DNA from: Pseudomonas fluorescens
Lineage (GTDB): Bacteria > Pseudomonadota > Gammaproteobacteria > Pseudomonadales > Pseudomonadaceae
DNA: 64,000 bases
NCBI RefSeq assembly: GCF_001648775.1
Contig: NZ_LVEJ01000001.1
Span: 434,001 to 498,000 of the forward strand
Direction of reading: 5' to 3'
Position numbers and translations under genes: made by a program. Below, piece by piece: positions 44,430-55,279 of this stretch; position 1 is the stretch's first letter; each line of letters starts with the position of its first letter. The notes below the pieces were generated by a model. That model searched no databases. It saw only the letters and a program-made list of their open reading frames with translations, and had not been told where the DNA came from.

Positions 44430-46484
44430 TCAACCCAGCAGCGAAATGTCGGCAACACCCAGGAACAGACCACGCAGACGCGCCAGCAGCGCGTAACGGT
44501 TGGCCCGCACATTGGCGTCGTCGGCATTGACCATTACCGCGTCAAAGAACGCATCCACCGGCTCACGCAATGCCGCCAGGCGTGCCAGCGATTCGTTGTA
44601 CTGACGCGCCGCAGCCATCGGCTGTACCGCCTGATCCGCTTGCTGAATCGCCGAGTACAGCGAGAACTCGTTGGCGTTGTCGAAGTACTTGGCTTGGACT
44701 TCGGTCGGTACCGCGCCTTCGAGTTTGCTCAACAGGTTCGATACACGCTTGTTCACCGCCGCCAGCGCTGCCGCTTCCGGCAGTTTGCGGAATGCCTGAA
44801 CCGCTTGCACACGCTGATCGAAGTCCAGCGCCGAACCCGGCTTCAGGGCACGTACCGACAGGTAAGTAGCGACTTCAACGCCTTCGTCTTCATAACGCGC
44901 ACGCAGACGGTCGAAGATGAATTCCAGCACGGACTCGTTGAGGCCGGCAGCCTTGACCTTGGCACCGAACGCATTCACGGCGAAAGCCACAGCGTCGTTG
45001 AGGTCGAGGTCGAGTTTCTTCTCGATGAGGATACGCAGCACGCCGAGTGCCGCACGGCGCAGGGCGTACGGGTCTTTGCTGCCGGTTGGCAGCATGCCGA
45101 TACCGAAGATACCGACCAGCGTGTCGAGCTTGTCAGCGATCGCGACGGCCGCACCGGTCAGGGTGGCTGGCAGTTCAGCACCGGCACCGCGTGGCATGTA
45201 TTGCTCGTTGAGCGCCAACGCGACGTCTTCCGGCTCGCCATCATTGAGGGCGTAGTAGTAACCGGCGACACCTTGCATCTCCGGGAACTCGCCGACCATT
45301 TCGGTGGCCAGGTCGCACTTCGACAGCAGGCCTGCACGGGCAGCCCACGAAGCGTTGCCGCCAATGCGTGCGGCGATGTATGCGGCCAGCTTGGAAACGC
45401 GCTCGGCCTTGTCGTAGACGCTGCCGAGTTTTTCCTGGAACACCACGTTCTTCAGGCGATCATTGAAAGCTTCGAGCTTCTGCTTCTTGTCTTGCTTGAA
45501 GAAGAACTCGGCGTCGGTCAGACGTGGGCGAACCACTTTCTCGTTACCGGCGATGATCTGCTGCGGGTCTTTGCTTTCGATGTTGGCCACAGTGATGAAA
45601 CGTGGCAGCAACTTGCCGTCGGCATCCAGCAGGCAGAAATACTTCTGGTTGTCCTGCATGGTGGTGATCAGCGCTTCCTGCGGCACGTCGAGGAAGCGTT
45701 CCTCGAACGAGCACACCAGCGGCACCGGCCATTCAACCAGTGCGGTCACTTCGTCGAGCAGCGCCGGCGGAACGATTGCCGTGCCTTCCTGACGGGTGGC
45801 CAGCTCTTCGGTGCGCTTGCTGATGATCTCGCGACGCTCGTTGGCGTCGGCCAGCACGTAAGCGGCACGCAGGTCGGCGAGGTAGCTCGACGGCGAACCG
45901 ATGCGCACGTTTTCCGGGTGATGGAAACGGTGACCACGGGAATCACGGCCAGCCTTCTGCGCGAGGATGGTGCAATCGATGACCTGGTCACCGAGCAGCA
46001 TCACCAGCCATTGGGTCGGACGCACGAACTCTTCCTTGCGCGCACCCCAACGCATGCGTTTCGGGATCGGCAGGTCGTTCAGCGAGTCTTCGACGATGGT
46101 TGGCAGCAGGCTTGCGGTCGGCTTGCCGGCGATGCTTTGGCTGTAGCGCAGTTTCGGGCCGCTCTGATCGATTTCGCTCAGATCAACGCCGCATTTCTTG
46201 GCGAAGCCCAAAGCTGCCTGAGTCGGATTGCCTTCAGCGTCGAACGCGGCCTGACGTGGCGGGCCGTCGAGGTTGATGCTGCGATCCGGTTGCTGGGTGG
46301 CCAGCGCAGTGATCAGCACAGCCAGACGACGTGGCGCGGCGTAGACGGTTTTGCTTTCGTAGCTCAGGCCAGCGGCTTGCAGGCCCTTGTCGATACCGGC
46401 GAGGAACGCCTCAGCCAAGGTGTTCAGGGCTTTCGGTGGCAGTTCTTCGGTGCCCAGTTCAACCAGAAAATCTTGCGCACTCAT
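44430..46484 (-). CDS. glyS: Glycyl-tRNA synthetase beta subunit
   Basis: Protein of 684 residues of the tetrameric alpha2-beta2 glycyl-tRNA synthetase. It begins [20 protein letters not shown], the hallmark of GlyS, and the C-terminal third contains the anticodon-binding helices. Its start overlaps the glyQ stop by four bases, so the two subunits are translationally coupled. Confidence 0.97.
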   Translation of the reverse strand: MSAQDFLVELGTEELPPKALNTLAEAFLAGIDKGLQAAGLSYESKTVYAAPRRLAVLITALATQQPDRSINLDGPPRQAAFDAEGNPTQAALGFAKKCGVDLSEIDQSGPKLRYSQSIAGKPTASLLPTIVEDSLNDLPIPKRMRWGARKEEFVRPTQWLVMLLGDQVIDCTILAQKAGRDSRGHRFHHPENVRIGSPSSYLADLRAAYVLADANERREIISKRTEELATRQEGTAIVPPALLDEVTALVEWPVPLVCSFEERFLDVPQEALITTMQDNQKYFCLLDADGKLLPRFITVANIESKDPQQIIAGNEKVVRPRLTDAEFFFKQDKKQKLEAFNDRLKNVVFQEKLGSVYDKAERVSKLAAYIAARIGGNASWAARAGLLSKCDLATEMVGEFPEMQGVAGYYYALNDGEPEDVALALNEQYMPRGAGAELPATLTGAAVAIADKLDTLVGIFGIGMLPTGSKDPYALRRAALGVLRILIEKKLDLDLNDAVAFAVNAFGAKVKAAGLNESVLEFIFDRLRARYEDEGVEVATYLSVRALKPGSALDFDQRVQAVQAFRKLPEAAALAAVNKRVSNLLSKLEGAVPTEVQAKYFDNANEFSLYSAIQQADQAVQPMAAARQYNESLARLAALREPVDAFFDAVMVNADDANVRANRYALLARLRGLFLGVADISLLG

Positions 46485-47434
46485 TGTGCTGCCTCCAGCT
46501 TGGCCAGTACTTCGTCACGCAGGTCCGGGGTCGCCATCGGGAAGCCCAGCTTGGCGCGCGCCAGCAGGTAGGCTTGCGCAACGGAACGCGCCAGGGTGCG
46601 TACGCGCAGAATGTATTGCTGACGCGCGGTCACCGAGATCGCCCGGCGCGCATCCAGCAGGTTGAAGGTGTGCGACGCCTTCAACACCATTTCGTAGCTC
46701 GGCAACGGCAGCGGCTGGTCGAGTTCGATCAGGCGCTTGGCTTCGCTTTCATAGAAGTCGAACAGTTCGAACAGCTTGTCGACGTTGGCGTGTTCGAAGT
46801 TGTAAGTGGACTGCTCCACCTCGTTCTGGTGGAACACGTCGCCGTAGGTGACTTTGCCCATCGGGCCGTCAGCCCAGACCAGGTCGTAGACCGAATCCAC
46901 GCCTTGCAGGTACATGGCCAGACGCTCGAGACCGTAAGTGATCTCGCCGGTCACCGGGTAGCACTCGATGCCGCCCGCCTGCTGGAAGTAAGTGAACTGA
47001 GTCACTTCCATGCCGTTCAGCCAGACTTCCCAGCCCAGACCCCAGGCGCCGAGGGTCGGCGATTCCCAGTTGTCTTCGACGAAGCGAATGTCGTGAACCA
47101 GTGGATCGAGGCCGACATGCTTGAGCGAGCCCAGGTACAGTTCCTGGAAATTGTCCGGGTTCGGCTTCAGGACCACCTGGAACTGGTAGTAGTGCTGCAG
47201 ACGGTTCGGGTTTTCGCCGTAACGGCCGTCAGTCGGACGGCGGCTTGGCTGCACGTAGGCGGCGTTCCAGGTTTCCGGGCCGATGGCACGGAGGAAGGTC
47301 GCGGTGTGGAAAGTGCCGGCGCCTACTTCCATATCGTAGGGCTGAAGTACCACGCAACCTTGCTCGGCCCAGTATTGCTGGAGCGCGAGGATCAAGTCTT
47401 GGAAGGTACGCACGGCTGGCGTAGGCTGGCTCAC
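46481..47434 (-). CDS. glyQ: Glycyl-tRNA synthetase alpha subunit
   Basis: Catalytic subunit of 317 residues carrying the class II active site. It begins (M)[20 protein letters not shown] at a GTG preceded by CAGGTGA. Conserved stretches include [20 protein letters not shown] near residues 26-45 and [20 protein letters not shown] near 63-82. The open frame upstream to 47566 overlaps the divergent tag gene and is not conserved. Confidence 0.96.
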   Translation of the reverse strand: MSQPTPAVRTFQDLILALQQYWAEQGCVVLQPYDMEVGAGTFHTATFLRAIGPETWNAAYVQPSRRPTDGRYGENPNRLQHYYQFQVVLKPNPDNFQELYLGSLKHVGLDPLVHDIRFVEDNWESPTLGAWGLGWEVWLNGMEVTQFTYFQQAGGIECYPVTGEITYGLERLAMYLQGVDSVYDLVWADGPMGKVTYGDVFHQNEVEQSTYNFEHANVDKLFELFDFYESEAKRLIELDQPLPLPSYEMVLKASHTFNLLDARRAISVTARQQYILRVRTLARSVAQAYLLARAKLGFPMATPDLRDEVLAKLEAAQ

Positions 47435-47515
47435 GAAATTCACCTGTTTCTTGGGCTGCGATTTAAAGAGCGGGAGTATACCCGATTCATTGCTGCGCAC
47501 GCCCCCTGGAGCCTT

Positions 47516-48073
47516 ATGCCACGCTGCTTTTGGTGTACCGAAGATCCGCTGTACATGGCTTATCACGACCAGGAGTGGGGCACGCCGCTACGCGATGCGC
47601 AGGGTTTGTTCGAGTTGCTTTTGCTCGAAGGGTTCCAGGCCGGGTTGTCCTGGATCACCGTGTTGCGCAAACGCGAGCGTTATCGCGAAGTGTTATTCGG
47701 CTTCGACGTACAGCGCGTAGCGCAGATGAGCGACGCCGAAATCGACGAGTTGATGCTCGATCCGGGGATCATCCGCAACCGCCTCAAACTCAACGCCGCC
47801 CGGCGTAACGCCCAAGCCTGGCTGGCGCTGGAGGATCCGGTGGCGTTCCTCTGGTCGTTCGTCAACGACCAACCGATCATCAATCATTTCAAGGATCGCA
47901 GCGAAGTCCCGGCGATCACCCCCGAAGCGCTGGCGATGAGCAAAGCCCTGAAAAAGGCCGGGTTCACGTTCGTCGGCCCGACCATTTGCTACGCGTTGAT
48001 GCAGGCTTCGGGCATGGTCATGGACCACACCCGGGATTGCGACCGCTACGCGCAGCTCGCCAACGGCGGTTAG
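47516..48073 (+). CDS. tag: DNA-3-methyladenine glycosylase I
   Basis: Protein of 185 residues that removes 3-methyladenine from DNA. The zinc ligands typical of the family are present: Cys4 (MPRC), the early His in [10 protein letters not shown], and the late DHTRDCDRY. The core contains [20 protein letters not shown] near residues 33-52. The ATG at 47516 has GGAG upstream; the large frame extending back to 46331 is an antisense reading of glyQ and glyS. It is divergent from glyQ, with an 81-base spacer. Confidence 0.95.
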   Translation: MPRCFWCTEDPLYMAYHDQEWGTPLRDAQGLFELLLLEGFQAGLSWITVLRKRERYREVLFGFDVQRVAQMSDAEIDELMLDPGIIRNRLKLNAARRNAQAWLALEDPVAFLWSFVNDQPIINHFKDRSEVPAITPEALAMSKALKKAGFTFVGPTICYALMQASGMVMDHTRDCDRYAQLANGG

Positions 48074-48113
48074 AATGGCCGCCTCGCGCACCGCACAAGA
48101 TCAGGAGTGACCT

Positions 48114-49001
48114 GTGGAAAAGTTTAAAGGCGCCTTGCTGGTAGGCGCTCTGCGGCTGTTTGCCCTGCTGCCATGGCGGGCCGTGCAGGCCGTGGGTTCG
48201 GCGATCGGCTGGATCATGTGGAAAACCCCCAACCGCTCCCGCGACGTGGTGCGGATCAACCTCGCCAAATGTTTTCCACAGATGAATGCGGCCGAGCGTG
48301 AGCGTCTGGTCGGGCAGAGCCTGAAAGACATCGGCAAGTCGCTGACCGAAAGCGCCTGCGCGTGGATCTGGCCGGCGCAGCGCTCAATCGATCTGGTGCG
48401 CGAAGTCGAAGGCCTCGACGTGCTGAAAGACGCCTTGGCCTCGGGCAAAGGCGTGGTCGGCATCACCAGCCACCTCGGCAACTGGGAAGTGCTCAACCAC
48501 TTCTATTGCAGCCAGTGCAAACCGATCATTTTCTATCGCCCGCCGAAGCTCAAGGCTGTGGATGAATTGCTGCGTAAACAGCGCGTGCAACTGGGCAACA
48601 AAGTCGCTGCTTCCACCAAGGAAGGCATCCTCAGCGTCATCAAGGAAGTGCGCAAAGGTGGTGCAGTGGGTATTCCTGCCGACCCGGAACCGGCCGAATC
48701 CGCCGGGATCTTCGTGCCGTTCTTCGCCACACAGGCACTGACCAGCAAATTCGTGCCGAACATGTTGGCGGGCGGTAAGGCAGTCGGCGTGTTCCTGCAT
48801 GCGCTGCGCCTGCCCGACGGTTCTGGCTACAAAGTCATCCTCGAAGCGGCGCCGCAAGCCATGTACAGCACCGACACGGCTGAATCCTGTGCGGCGATGA
48901 GCAAAGTGGTTGAGCGTTACGTGGCGGCGTATCCGAGCCAGTACATGTGGAGCATGAAGCGCTTCAAGAAACGTCCGCCGGGCGAAGAGCGCTGGTACTG
49001 A
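48114..49001 (+). CDS. htrB: LpxL/HtrB-family lipid A acyltransferase
   Basis: Protein of 295 residues with an N-terminal hydrophobic anchor (GALLVGALRLFALLPWRAVQ). The catalytic HX4(D/E) motif is SHLGNWEVLNH near residues 121-131. The family normally adds a secondary acyl chain (laurate-type) to lipid A at the inner face of the inner membrane. It starts with GTG behind AGGAGTG, and the gap from tag is 40 bases. In P. aeruginosa the gene in this position is htrB2. The chain length transferred is not deducible. Confidence 0.9.
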   Translation: MEKFKGALLVGALRLFALLPWRAVQAVGSAIGWIMWKTPNRSRDVVRINLAKCFPQMNAAERERLVGQSLKDIGKSLTESACAWIWPAQRSIDLVREVEGLDVLKDALASGKGVVGITSHLGNWEVLNHFYCSQCKPIIFYRPPKLKAVDELLRKQRVQLGNKVAASTKEGILSVIKEVRKGGAVGIPADPEPAESAGIFVPFFATQALTSKFVPNMLAGGKAVGVFLHALRLPDGSGYKVILEAAPQAMYSTDTAESCAAMSKVVERYVAAYPSQYMWSMKRFKKRPPGEERWY

Positions 49002-49027
49002 GCTATTTAGATGTGATTGGCATGATC

Positions 49028-49060
49028 TGTGGATAACCTCTACTGGCGAGGTTATCCACA
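49028..49060. other. Inverted pair of perfect DnaA boxes
   Basis: TGTGGATAA at 49028-49036 and TTATCCACA at 49052-49060 face each other. They lie within a larger inverted repeat of TGTGGATAACCTC-type arms (GAGGTTATCCACA) that can form a hairpin. The repeat lies between htrB and the PilZ gene. It may be a transcript hairpin, a DnaA-binding site, or both. Confidence 0.65.
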
Positions 49061-49084
49061 ACCGTTCATTCAAGGGCGCAGCAG

Positions 49085-49324
49085 ATGTCCGAACACCGCA
49101 AATCGTTTCGCATCAAGATCACCCACGACAGCTTCGGCGAATGCCTGGGGCAGACGCGCAACCTGTCGCCCACTGGCGTGTATGTCCAGCATCCGAGCCT
49201 GGCGTCGTTGCCCAAAGGTGCGGTGGTTTATGGCCAAGTGCAGGATTTACCCACAGGCGCGCCGCGTGTGCGGATGGAAGTGGTGACGGTGGACCCCGAA
49301 GGCATCGGCCTGCGTTATCTCTGA
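49085..49324 (+). CDS. Small PilZ domain protein
   Basis: Protein of 79 residues consisting of a PilZ domain only. The c-di-GMP binding residues are present: the RxxxR-type RKSFR near residues 5-9 and the NxSxxG motif NLSPTG near 25-30. It is therefore a likely c-di-GMP receptor that could act through partner proteins. It lies between htrB and the convergent TPR gene, as in P. aeruginosa. Its target is unknown. Confidence 0.88.
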   Translation: MSEHRKSFRIKITHDSFGECLGQTRNLSPTGVYVQHPSLASLPKGAVVYGQVQDLPTGAPRVRMEVVTVDPEGIGLRYL

Positions 49325-49325
49325 T

Positions 49326-49640
49326 TCACTGCGCCTGACGATCGAGCTTCTTCAGAAACACCGTCATTTCCTTCTCGGCCTGCTTGTCGCCATGGGCGCG
49401 GGCCGCCTCCAGACCCTGTTCCCACGCATTACGCGCGGCGGCGTGATCGCCCTGCGCAAGTTGCGCCTTGCCTAACAGTTTCCACGCCGCCGAATACTTG
49501 GGATCGAAACCGACACAGCGCTGAAAATGCTCGGCAGCCTTGGCGTTTTCGCCAAGGTCCAGATAGCCCTTGCCCAGGCCGAAGCGCAGCAGGGAGTTAT
49601 CCACACCCTTGGCGAGCATTTTTTCCAGGGATTCGAGCAT
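49326..49640 (-). CDS. Tetratricopeptide-repeat protein
   Basis: Protein of 104 residues with two to three TPR-like units: NSLLRFGLGKGYLDLGENAKAAEHFQ-type repeats, then YSAAWKLLGKAQLAQGDHAA. It has no signal peptide or membrane helix. TPR proteins act as protein-interaction scaffolds. It converges with the PilZ gene, one base apart. A perfect DnaA box lies inside at 49597-49605. The partner is unknown. Confidence 0.8.
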   Translation of the reverse strand: MLESLEKMLAKGVDNSLLRFGLGKGYLDLGENAKAAEHFQRCVGFDPKYSAAWKLLGKAQLAQGDHAAARNAWEQGLEAARAHGDKQAEKEMTVFLKKLDRQAQ

Positions 49641-49691
49641 TGGTGGATTCCTTTCTTGGGTGTCAGATGTTGATGAGGTGTATTGAGACCG

Positions 49692-49761
49692 CCTTCGCGA
49701 GCAGGCTCGCTGCCACAGGGGAAACGCATTCCAAATGTGGGAGCGAGCCTGCTCGCGAAGG
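49692..49761. repeat. Inverted pair of REP elements
   Basis: A 26-base arm at 49692-49717, containing CGAGCAGGCTCG, is repeated inverted at 49736-49761 with one or two differences. Same REP class as the pair at 11842-11934. It lies between trkA and the TPR gene. Confidence 0.85.
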
Positions 49762-49784
49762 GGCCAGTGCCGTCAGCGCAAACC

Positions 49785-51161
49785 TCAGAAGAAGCTCAAC
49801 CCCACATGGAAGAGCTTCTCCACATCGCGAATATGCTTTTTATCCACAAGGAACAGAATCACATGGTCGCCCGCTTCGATCACCGTGTCGTCGTGGGCGA
49901 TGATCACTTGTTCATTGCGGATCACCGCGCCAATCGTGGTGCCCGGCGGCAGGCCGATCTTCTCGATTGGCCTGCCAATCACCTTGCTCGACTTCGCATC
50001 GCCGTGGGCAATCGCCTCGATGGCTTCCGCCGCACCGCGCCGCAATGAGTGCACGCTGACGATATCGCCACGGCGCACGTGGGCCAGCAGCGTGCCGATG
50101 GTCGCCAGTTGCGGGCTGATGGCGATGTCGATGTCGCCGCCCTGAATCAGGTCGACGTAGGCCGGGTTGTTGATGATCGTCATGACCTTCTTCGCGCCCA
50201 GCCGTTTGGCCAGCAGCGACGACATGATGTTGGCTTCGTCATCGTTGGTCAGCGCGAGAAAAATGTCGGCGTCGGCGATGTTCTCCTCCAGCAGCAAGTC
50301 GCGATCTGACGCGCTGCCCTGCAACACCACGGTGCTGTCGAGGGTGTCGGAGAGATACCGGCAACGCGCTGGGTTCATCTCGATGATCTTCACCTGATAA
50401 CGGCTTTCGATGGCCTCGGCCAGACGCTCGCCAATCTGCCCGCCACCCGCGATGACAATACGTTTATAGGTTTCGTCGAGACGGCGCATTTCGCTCATGA
50501 CCGCGCGAATATTCTCACGGGCGGCGATGAAGAAGACTTCGTCATCGGCCTCGATCACCGTATCGCCTTGCGGCAGGATCGGCCGGTCACGGCGGAAAAT
50601 CGCCGCAACGCGGGTCTCGACATTCGGCATGTGTTCGCGCAACTGCCGTAGTTGCTGGCCGACCAGCGGCCCGCCGTAATAGGCGCGCACCGCCACCAGT
50701 TGCGCCGCGCCTTCGGCGAAATCGATCACCTGCAACGCGCCCGGATGCTGGATCAGGCGTTTGATGTAGTTGGTCACCACTTGCTCGGGGCTGATCAGCA
50801 CGTCGACCGGGATCGCTTCGTTCTGGAACAACTGTTCCTCGCGATGGAGGTAGGACGCTTCGCGCACCCGGGCGATCTTGGTCGGGGTGTGGAACAGCGT
50901 GTGGGCGACCTGGCAGGCGACCATGTTGGTTTCGTCGCTGTTGGTTACCGCGACCAGCATGTCGGCGTCGTCGGCACCGGCCTGACGCAGCACCGACGGC
51001 AGCGAGCCACGGCCCTGCACGGTGCGGATGTCGAGGCGGTCGCCGAGGTCGCGCAGGCGCTCGCCGTCGGTGTCGACCACGGTGATGTCGTTGGCCTCAC
51101 TGGCCAAATGCTCGGCCAGCGAACCGCCGACCTGTCCTGCACCGAGGATGATGATTTTCAT
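49785..51161 (-). CDS. trkA: Trk potassium uptake regulator TrkA
   Basis: Cytoplasmic protein of 458 residues with two RCK halves. The first Rossmann motif is [16 protein letters not shown] near residues 7-22 and the second is [16 protein letters not shown] near 239-254, each followed by a C-terminal ligand-binding part. It binds NAD(H) and gates the TrkH/G potassium channel. It is 22 bases downstream of rsmB on the same strand. A perfect DnaA box lies inside at 49840-49848. Confidence 0.97.
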   Translation of the reverse strand: MKIIILGAGQVGGSLAEHLASEANDITVVDTDGERLRDLGDRLDIRTVQGRGSLPSVLRQAGADDADMLVAVTNSDETNMVACQVAHTLFHTPTKIARVREASYLHREEQLFQNEAIPVDVLISPEQVVTNYIKRLIQHPGALQVIDFAEGAAQLVAVRAYYGGPLVGQQLRQLREHMPNVETRVAAIFRRDRPILPQGDTVIEADDEVFFIAARENIRAVMSEMRRLDETYKRIVIAGGGQIGERLAEAIESRYQVKIIEMNPARCRYLSDTLDSTVVLQGSASDRDLLLEENIADADIFLALTNDDEANIMSSLLAKRLGAKKVMTIINNPAYVDLIQGGDIDIAISPQLATIGTLLAHVRRGDIVSVHSLRRGAAEAIEAIAHGDAKSSKVIGRPIEKIGLPPGTTIGAVIRNEQVIIAHDDTVIEAGDHVILFLVDKKHIRDVEKLFHVGLSFF

Positions 51162-51183
51162 CCAGTCACTCCGTTGAATCCGT

Positions 51184-52494
51184 TTAGCCGCGCGCGGCAG
51201 CGATCTTGATCAGCTTGGCGTAGTAGAACCCGTCATGCCCGCCCTGCTGGGCCAGCAATTGGCGACCATGGGGCTGCTTGATCCCGGCACTTGTGGCCAG
51301 GTCCAGTTCGCGGGCGCCGGGCGTGCGCTCAAGAAACGCGGCGATGACTTCGGTGTTCTCGGTCGGCAATGTCGAGCAGGTCGCATAAAGCAGGATGCCG
51401 CCGACTTCGAGGGTTTTCCACATGGCGTCGAGCAGCTCGCCTTGCAGTTGCGCAAGGGCGACGATGTCGTCCGGCTGACGGGTCAGCTTGATGTCCGGGT
51501 GGCGACGAATGACGCCAGTGGCCGAACACGGGGCGTCGAGCAGGATGCGCTGGAACGGTTTGCCGTCCCACCATTTCGCGGTGTCGCGACCGTCGGCGGC
51601 GATCAGTTCGGCATCCAGACCCAGGCGTTCAAGGTTTTCCTTAACGCGCACCAGCCGCTTGGCTTCCAGATCCACCGCGACGACACCGGCCAGTGCCGGC
51701 TCGGCTTCAAGAATGTGGCAGGTCTTGCCGCCGGGGGCGCAGCAAGCGTCGAGCACGCGTTGGCCCGGCGCCAGATCGAGCAGGTCGGCGGCCAGTTGCG
51801 CGGCTTCGTCCTGCACGCTGATCCAGCCTTCGGCGAAACCCGGCAAGCTGCGCACGTCGGCGGCGGCTTCGAGAACGATGCCGTCGCGGCTGTAAACACA
51901 CGGCGTCGCGGCAATCCCGGCTTCGGTCAGCAAGCCGAGGTAAGCGTCGCGGCTGTGATGGCGGCGATTGACCCGCAGGATCATCGGCGGATGCGCGTTG
52001 TTCGCCTCGCAAATCGCTTCCCACTGCTCAGGCCAGAAGGCCTTCAGGGATTTTTGCAGCCAGCGCGGGTGAGCGGTGCGCACCACCGGATCACGCTCCA
52101 GCTCGGCAAAAATCGTCTCGCTTTCGCGCTGAGCGTTACGCAGCACGGCGTTGAGCAGGCCCTTGGCCCACGGCTTTTTCAGCTTGTCGGCGCAACCTAC
52201 GGTTTCACCGATGGCGGCGTGGGCCGGTACGCGGGTGTAGAGCAATTGGTAGAGACCGACCAGCAGCAACGCTTCGACATCGGCGTCGGCAGTCTTGAAC
52301 GGTTTCTGCAGCAGCTTCTCCGCCAGCGCCGACAGGCGTGGCTGCCAGCGTGCGGTGCCGAACGCCAGATCCTGAGTGAAACCGCGATCGCGATCGTCGA
52401 CCTTGTCCAGTTGCGTCGGCAGGGAGCTGTTCAGCGAGGCTTTGCCGCTGAGCACGGCGGCGAGTGCCTTGGCGGCGGCCAGACGAGGGTTCAT
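51184..52494 (-). CDS. rsmB: 16S rRNA (cytosine967-C5)-methyltransferase
   Basis: Protein of 436 residues (Sun/Fmu) that makes m5C967 in 16S rRNA. The N-terminal NusB-like domain spans about residues 1-135. The C-terminal NOP2/Sun methyltransferase domain has [14 protein letters not shown] near 246-259 (SAM) and the catalytic-Cys motif [16 protein letters not shown]. It overlaps the fmt stop by four bases, so translation is coupled with fmt. Confidence 0.96.
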   Translation of the reverse strand: MNPRLAAAKALAAVLSGKASLNSSLPTQLDKVDDRDRGFTQDLAFGTARWQPRLSALAEKLLQKPFKTADADVEALLLVGLYQLLYTRVPAHAAIGETVGCADKLKKPWAKGLLNAVLRNAQRESETIFAELERDPVVRTAHPRWLQKSLKAFWPEQWEAICEANNAHPPMILRVNRRHHSRDAYLGLLTEAGIAATPCVYSRDGIVLEAAADVRSLPGFAEGWISVQDEAAQLAADLLDLAPGQRVLDACCAPGGKTCHILEAEPALAGVVAVDLEAKRLVRVKENLERLGLDAELIAADGRDTAKWWDGKPFQRILLDAPCSATGVIRRHPDIKLTRQPDDIVALAQLQGELLDAMWKTLEVGGILLYATCSTLPTENTEVIAAFLERTPGARELDLATSAGIKQPHGRQLLAQQGGHDGFYYAKLIKIAAARG

Positions 52495-53450
52495 TGCGCG
52501 TCCACCGCTGCGCCGAGCACCGTGCCGACAGCGAACTTCTCACGACGGCTATTGAACAGGTCGCTGAAATTCAGCGCTTTGCCGCCGGGCAATTGCAGGC
52601 GGGTCAGGCACAGCGCTTGTTTGCCGCAGGCGACGACCAGGCCGTCCTTGCTGGCGCTGAGGATTTCACCTGGCGCGCCTTTACCGTCGGCAAGCGTCGC
52701 CGCCAGCACTTTCAGTGCTTCACCGTTGAGGCTGCTGTGAGTGATTGGCCATGGGTTGAAGGCGCGGACCAGTCGCTCCAGCTCAACCGCCGGACGGCTC
52801 CAGTCGATGCGTGCTTCATCCTTGTTGAGTTTGTGCGCGTAGGTGGCGAGCTCATCGTTCTGCACTTCGCCTTCCAGCGTGCCAGCAGCGAGGCCGGCAA
52901 TCGCTTGCACCACGGCCGGTGGGCCCATCTCGGCGAGACGGTCATGCAGGCTGCCGCCCGTGTCTTCGGCGCTGATTGGCGTGACGACTTTGAGCAGCAT
53001 CGGCCCGGTGTCGAGGCCGGCTTCCATGCGCATCACGGTCACGCCGCTCTCCGCGTCACCGTGTTCCACGGCGCGTTGAATCGGCGCGGCTCCGCGCCAG
53101 CGTGGCAGCAAGGAGGCGTGGCTGTTGATGCAGCCCAGGCGCGGAATATCCAGCACCACTTGCGGCAGGATCAAGCCGTAGGCGACCACCACCAGCAAGT
53201 CCGGCTTCAACGCGGCCAGCTCGGCTTGAGCGTCAGCATTGCGCAAGGTCGGCGGCTGCAACACCTGGATATTGTTTTCCAGCGCGAGCTGTTTGACCGG
53301 GCTCGGCATCAGTTTTTGCCCGCGACCGGCCGGACGATCCGGTTGGGTGTAGACCGCAACGATCTCGTAAGGGCTGGTCAGCAGGGCCTTGAGGTGTTCG
53401 GCGGCGAATTCCGGGGTACCGGCAAAAACGATGCGCAGTGGCTCAGTCAT
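52491..53450 (-). CDS. fmt: Methionyl-tRNA formyltransferase
   Basis: Protein of 319 residues that formylates initiator Met-tRNA using 10-formyltetrahydrofolate. The N-terminal catalytic domain begins [20 protein letters not shown] and has [20 protein letters not shown] near residues 106-125, including the catalytic Asn and His. The C-terminal domain binds tRNA. It lies between def and rsmB. A hairpin between def and fmt could separate their transcription. Confidence 0.97.
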   Translation of the reverse strand: MTEPLRIVFAGTPEFAAEHLKALLTSPYEIVAVYTQPDRPAGRGQKLMPSPVKQLALENNIQVLQPPTLRNADAQAELAALKPDLLVVVAYGLILPQVVLDIPRLGCINSHASLLPRWRGAAPIQRAVEHGDAESGVTVMRMEAGLDTGPMLLKVVTPISAEDTGGSLHDRLAEMGPPAVVQAIAGLAAGTLEGEVQNDELATYAHKLNKDEARIDWSRPAVELERLVRAFNPWPITHSSLNGEALKVLAATLADGKGAPGEILSASKDGLVVACGKQALCLTRLQLPGGKALNFSDLFNSRREKFAVGTVLGAAVDAQ

Positions 53451-53470
53451 GAAGGGAGTCTCATAAAAAG

Positions 53471-53496
53471 AAAAAGGCTTGCCGCAGCAAGCCTTT
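53471..53496 (-). terminator. Terminator or attenuator between def and fmt
   Basis: AAGGCTTGC and GCAAGCCTT form a stem with a short CGCA loop, followed on the minus strand by a T-rich run. It lies between the def stop and the fmt start, so it may end the def transcript or limit read-through. Confidence 0.7.
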
Positions 53497-53507
53497 GAAG
53501 AGGGGCA

Positions 53508-54014
53508 TCAAGCGTTCTGGCGGTGCTGCTTTTCCAGTTTCTTCTTGATCCGGTCGCGTTTGAGCGTGGACAGGTAATCGACGAACAATTTGCCGTTGAG
53601 GTGGTCGCATTCGTGCTGGATGCACACCGCGAGCAGGCCTTCGGCGATCAGCTCATAGGGCTTGCCGTCGCGGTCCAGCGCCTTGATTTTGACCTTTTGC
53701 GGGCGGTCGACGTTTTCGTAGAAACCCGGTACCGACAGGCAGCCTTCCTGGTACTGCTCCATTTCTTCGGTCAGCGATTCGAACTCGGGGTTGATGAACA
53801 CCCGCGGTTCGGTGCGGTCTTCGGAAAGGTCCATCACGACGATACGTTTGTGCACGTTGACCTGGGTCGCGGCAAGGCCGATGCCCGGCGCTTCATACAT
53901 TGTTTCAAACATGTCATCGACCAACTGACGCACTTCGTCGTCCACTACAGCCACAGGCTTGGCGATAGTGCGCAGACGCGGGTCCGGGAATTCGAGGATG
54001 TTTAAAATGGCCAT
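53508..54014 (-). CDS. def: Peptide deformylase
   Basis: Protein of 168 residues that removes the N-formyl group from nascent proteins. All three family motifs are present: GIGLAATQV near residues 44-52, EGCLSVPG near 89-96 and QHECDHLNG near 131-139, the last two holding the Cys and two His metal ligands. The ATG at 54014 gives [15 protein letters not shown]; a start six codons upstream is open but unconserved. It is divergent from the LysM gene. Confidence 0.97.
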   Translation of the reverse strand: MAILNILEFPDPRLRTIAKPVAVVDDEVRQLVDDMFETMYEAPGIGLAATQVNVHKRIVVMDLSEDRTEPRVFINPEFESLTEEMEQYQEGCLSVPGFYENVDRPQKVKIKALDRDGKPYELIAEGLLAVCIQHECDHLNGKLFVDYLSTLKRDRIKKKLEKQHRQNA

Positions 54015-54173
54015 AGGCTTTGATTGCTGCACATGTTGAGTAAAGTCGGGCGATGGCCTGGCAGGTCCGAAGATGCAGGCTACCGTTGTGAAGCGTAGCT
54101 TCTACAAAATCAGAAGCGAGCCACGGGGGCTCTGACGGTTCACGCGAATGCACATGATAAAGGGATTCACTGC

Positions 54174-55199
54174 ATGAGGAAAACACTACTCGCCCTGCTG
54201 CTGTTGGCTTCGGCCGGCGTGGCACAAGGGCAAGTGCAACTCAGGGATGGTTTTCCACAGCAATACACGGTGGTTTCGGGGGACACACTCTGGGACATTT
54301 CCGGCAAATACCTGCGCGAACCCTGGCAGTGGCCACAACTGTGGCGGGCCAATCCGCAAATCGAAAACCCCAACCTGATCTATCCCGGCGACACGCTGAC
54401 GCTCAGTTATGTCGATGGCCAGCCGCGTCTGACCGTCAATCGCGGTGAGTCGCGCGGCACCATCAAGCTCTCGCCACGCATTCGCACCAGCCCGGTGGCT
54501 GAGGCAATCCCGAGCATTCCGCTGAAATCGATCAACAGTTTTCTGCTGAGCAACCGTATCGTCGACAAGGTCGAGGACTTCGACAAGGCGCCGTACATCG
54601 TCGCCGGCGATGCTGAACGCGTGCTCAGCGGTACCGGTGACCGGATCTTCGCGCGTGGCCATTTCGACCCCGATCAACCGGTCTACGGCATCTTCCGTCA
54701 GGGCAAGGTCTACACCGATCCACAGACCAAGGAGTTCCTCGGGATCAACGCCGACGATATCGGCGGCGGTGAGATTGTGGCAACCGAAGGCGACGTCGCC
54801 ACCCTCGCCTTGCAACGTACGACTCAGGAGGTACGCCTCGGCGACCGTTTGTTCAGCGGCGAAGAGCGCTCGATCAACTCGACCTTCATGCCCAGCGCAC
54901 CGACCACCAGTATCAACGGCGTGATCATCGATGTCCCACGCGGCGTCACCCAGATTGGCGTGATGGATGTGGTCACATTAAACAAAGGCAAGCGCGATGG
55001 TCTCGCCGAAGGCAACGTTTTGGTGGTGATGAAAACCGGCGAAACCGTGCGTGACCGCATTACTGGCCAGCCACTGAAAATTCCCGACGAACGCGCCGGA
55101 TTGCTGATGGTGTTCCGCACCTACGACAAACTCAGCTACGGCCTCGTTCTCAACGCTTCACGCTCGCTGGCGGTGCTTGACAAGGTGCGAAATCCGTAA
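54174..55199 (+). CDS. tsaP: LysM-domain protein, TsaP-like
   Basis: Exported protein of 341 residues. A signal peptide is visible (MRKTLLALLLLASAGVAQG). A LysM peptidoglycan-binding domain follows at about residues 30-77 (QYTVVSGDTLWDISGKYLRE, then IYPGDTLTL). The rest is a long region of unclear fold, in part like a FlgT-C type domain. The P. aeruginosa gene at this position is described as TsaP, a peptidoglycan-binding helper of the type IV pilus secretin. The role here is by synteny and homology. Confidence 0.88.
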   Translation: MRKTLLALLLLASAGVAQGQVQLRDGFPQQYTVVSGDTLWDISGKYLREPWQWPQLWRANPQIENPNLIYPGDTLTLSYVDGQPRLTVNRGESRGTIKLSPRIRTSPVAEAIPSIPLKSINSFLLSNRIVDKVEDFDKAPYIVAGDAERVLSGTGDRIFARGHFDPDQPVYGIFRQGKVYTDPQTKEFLGINADDIGGGEIVATEGDVATLALQRTTQEVRLGDRLFSGEERSINSTFMPSAPTTSINGVIIDVPRGVTQIGVMDVVTLNKGKRDGLAEGNVLVVMKTGETVRDRITGQPLKIPDERAGLLMVFRTYDKLSYGLVLNASRSLAVLDKVRNP

Positions 55200-55225
55200 G
55201 CTTGCTTCACAAGTTACCAACAGAC

Positions 55226-55234
55226 TTATCCACA
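55226..55234 (+). other. Perfect DnaA box between tsaP and dprA
   Basis: TTATCCACA lies in the 80-base gap. Perfect copies also occur inside dprA at 55843-55851 and 56192-56200. These are the rightmost perfect boxes in the window. Confidence 0.55.
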
Positions 55235-55279
55235 GCTTGTTCCGAATGGTTCGGGGCTTATAACGATCAAGGATGATCC

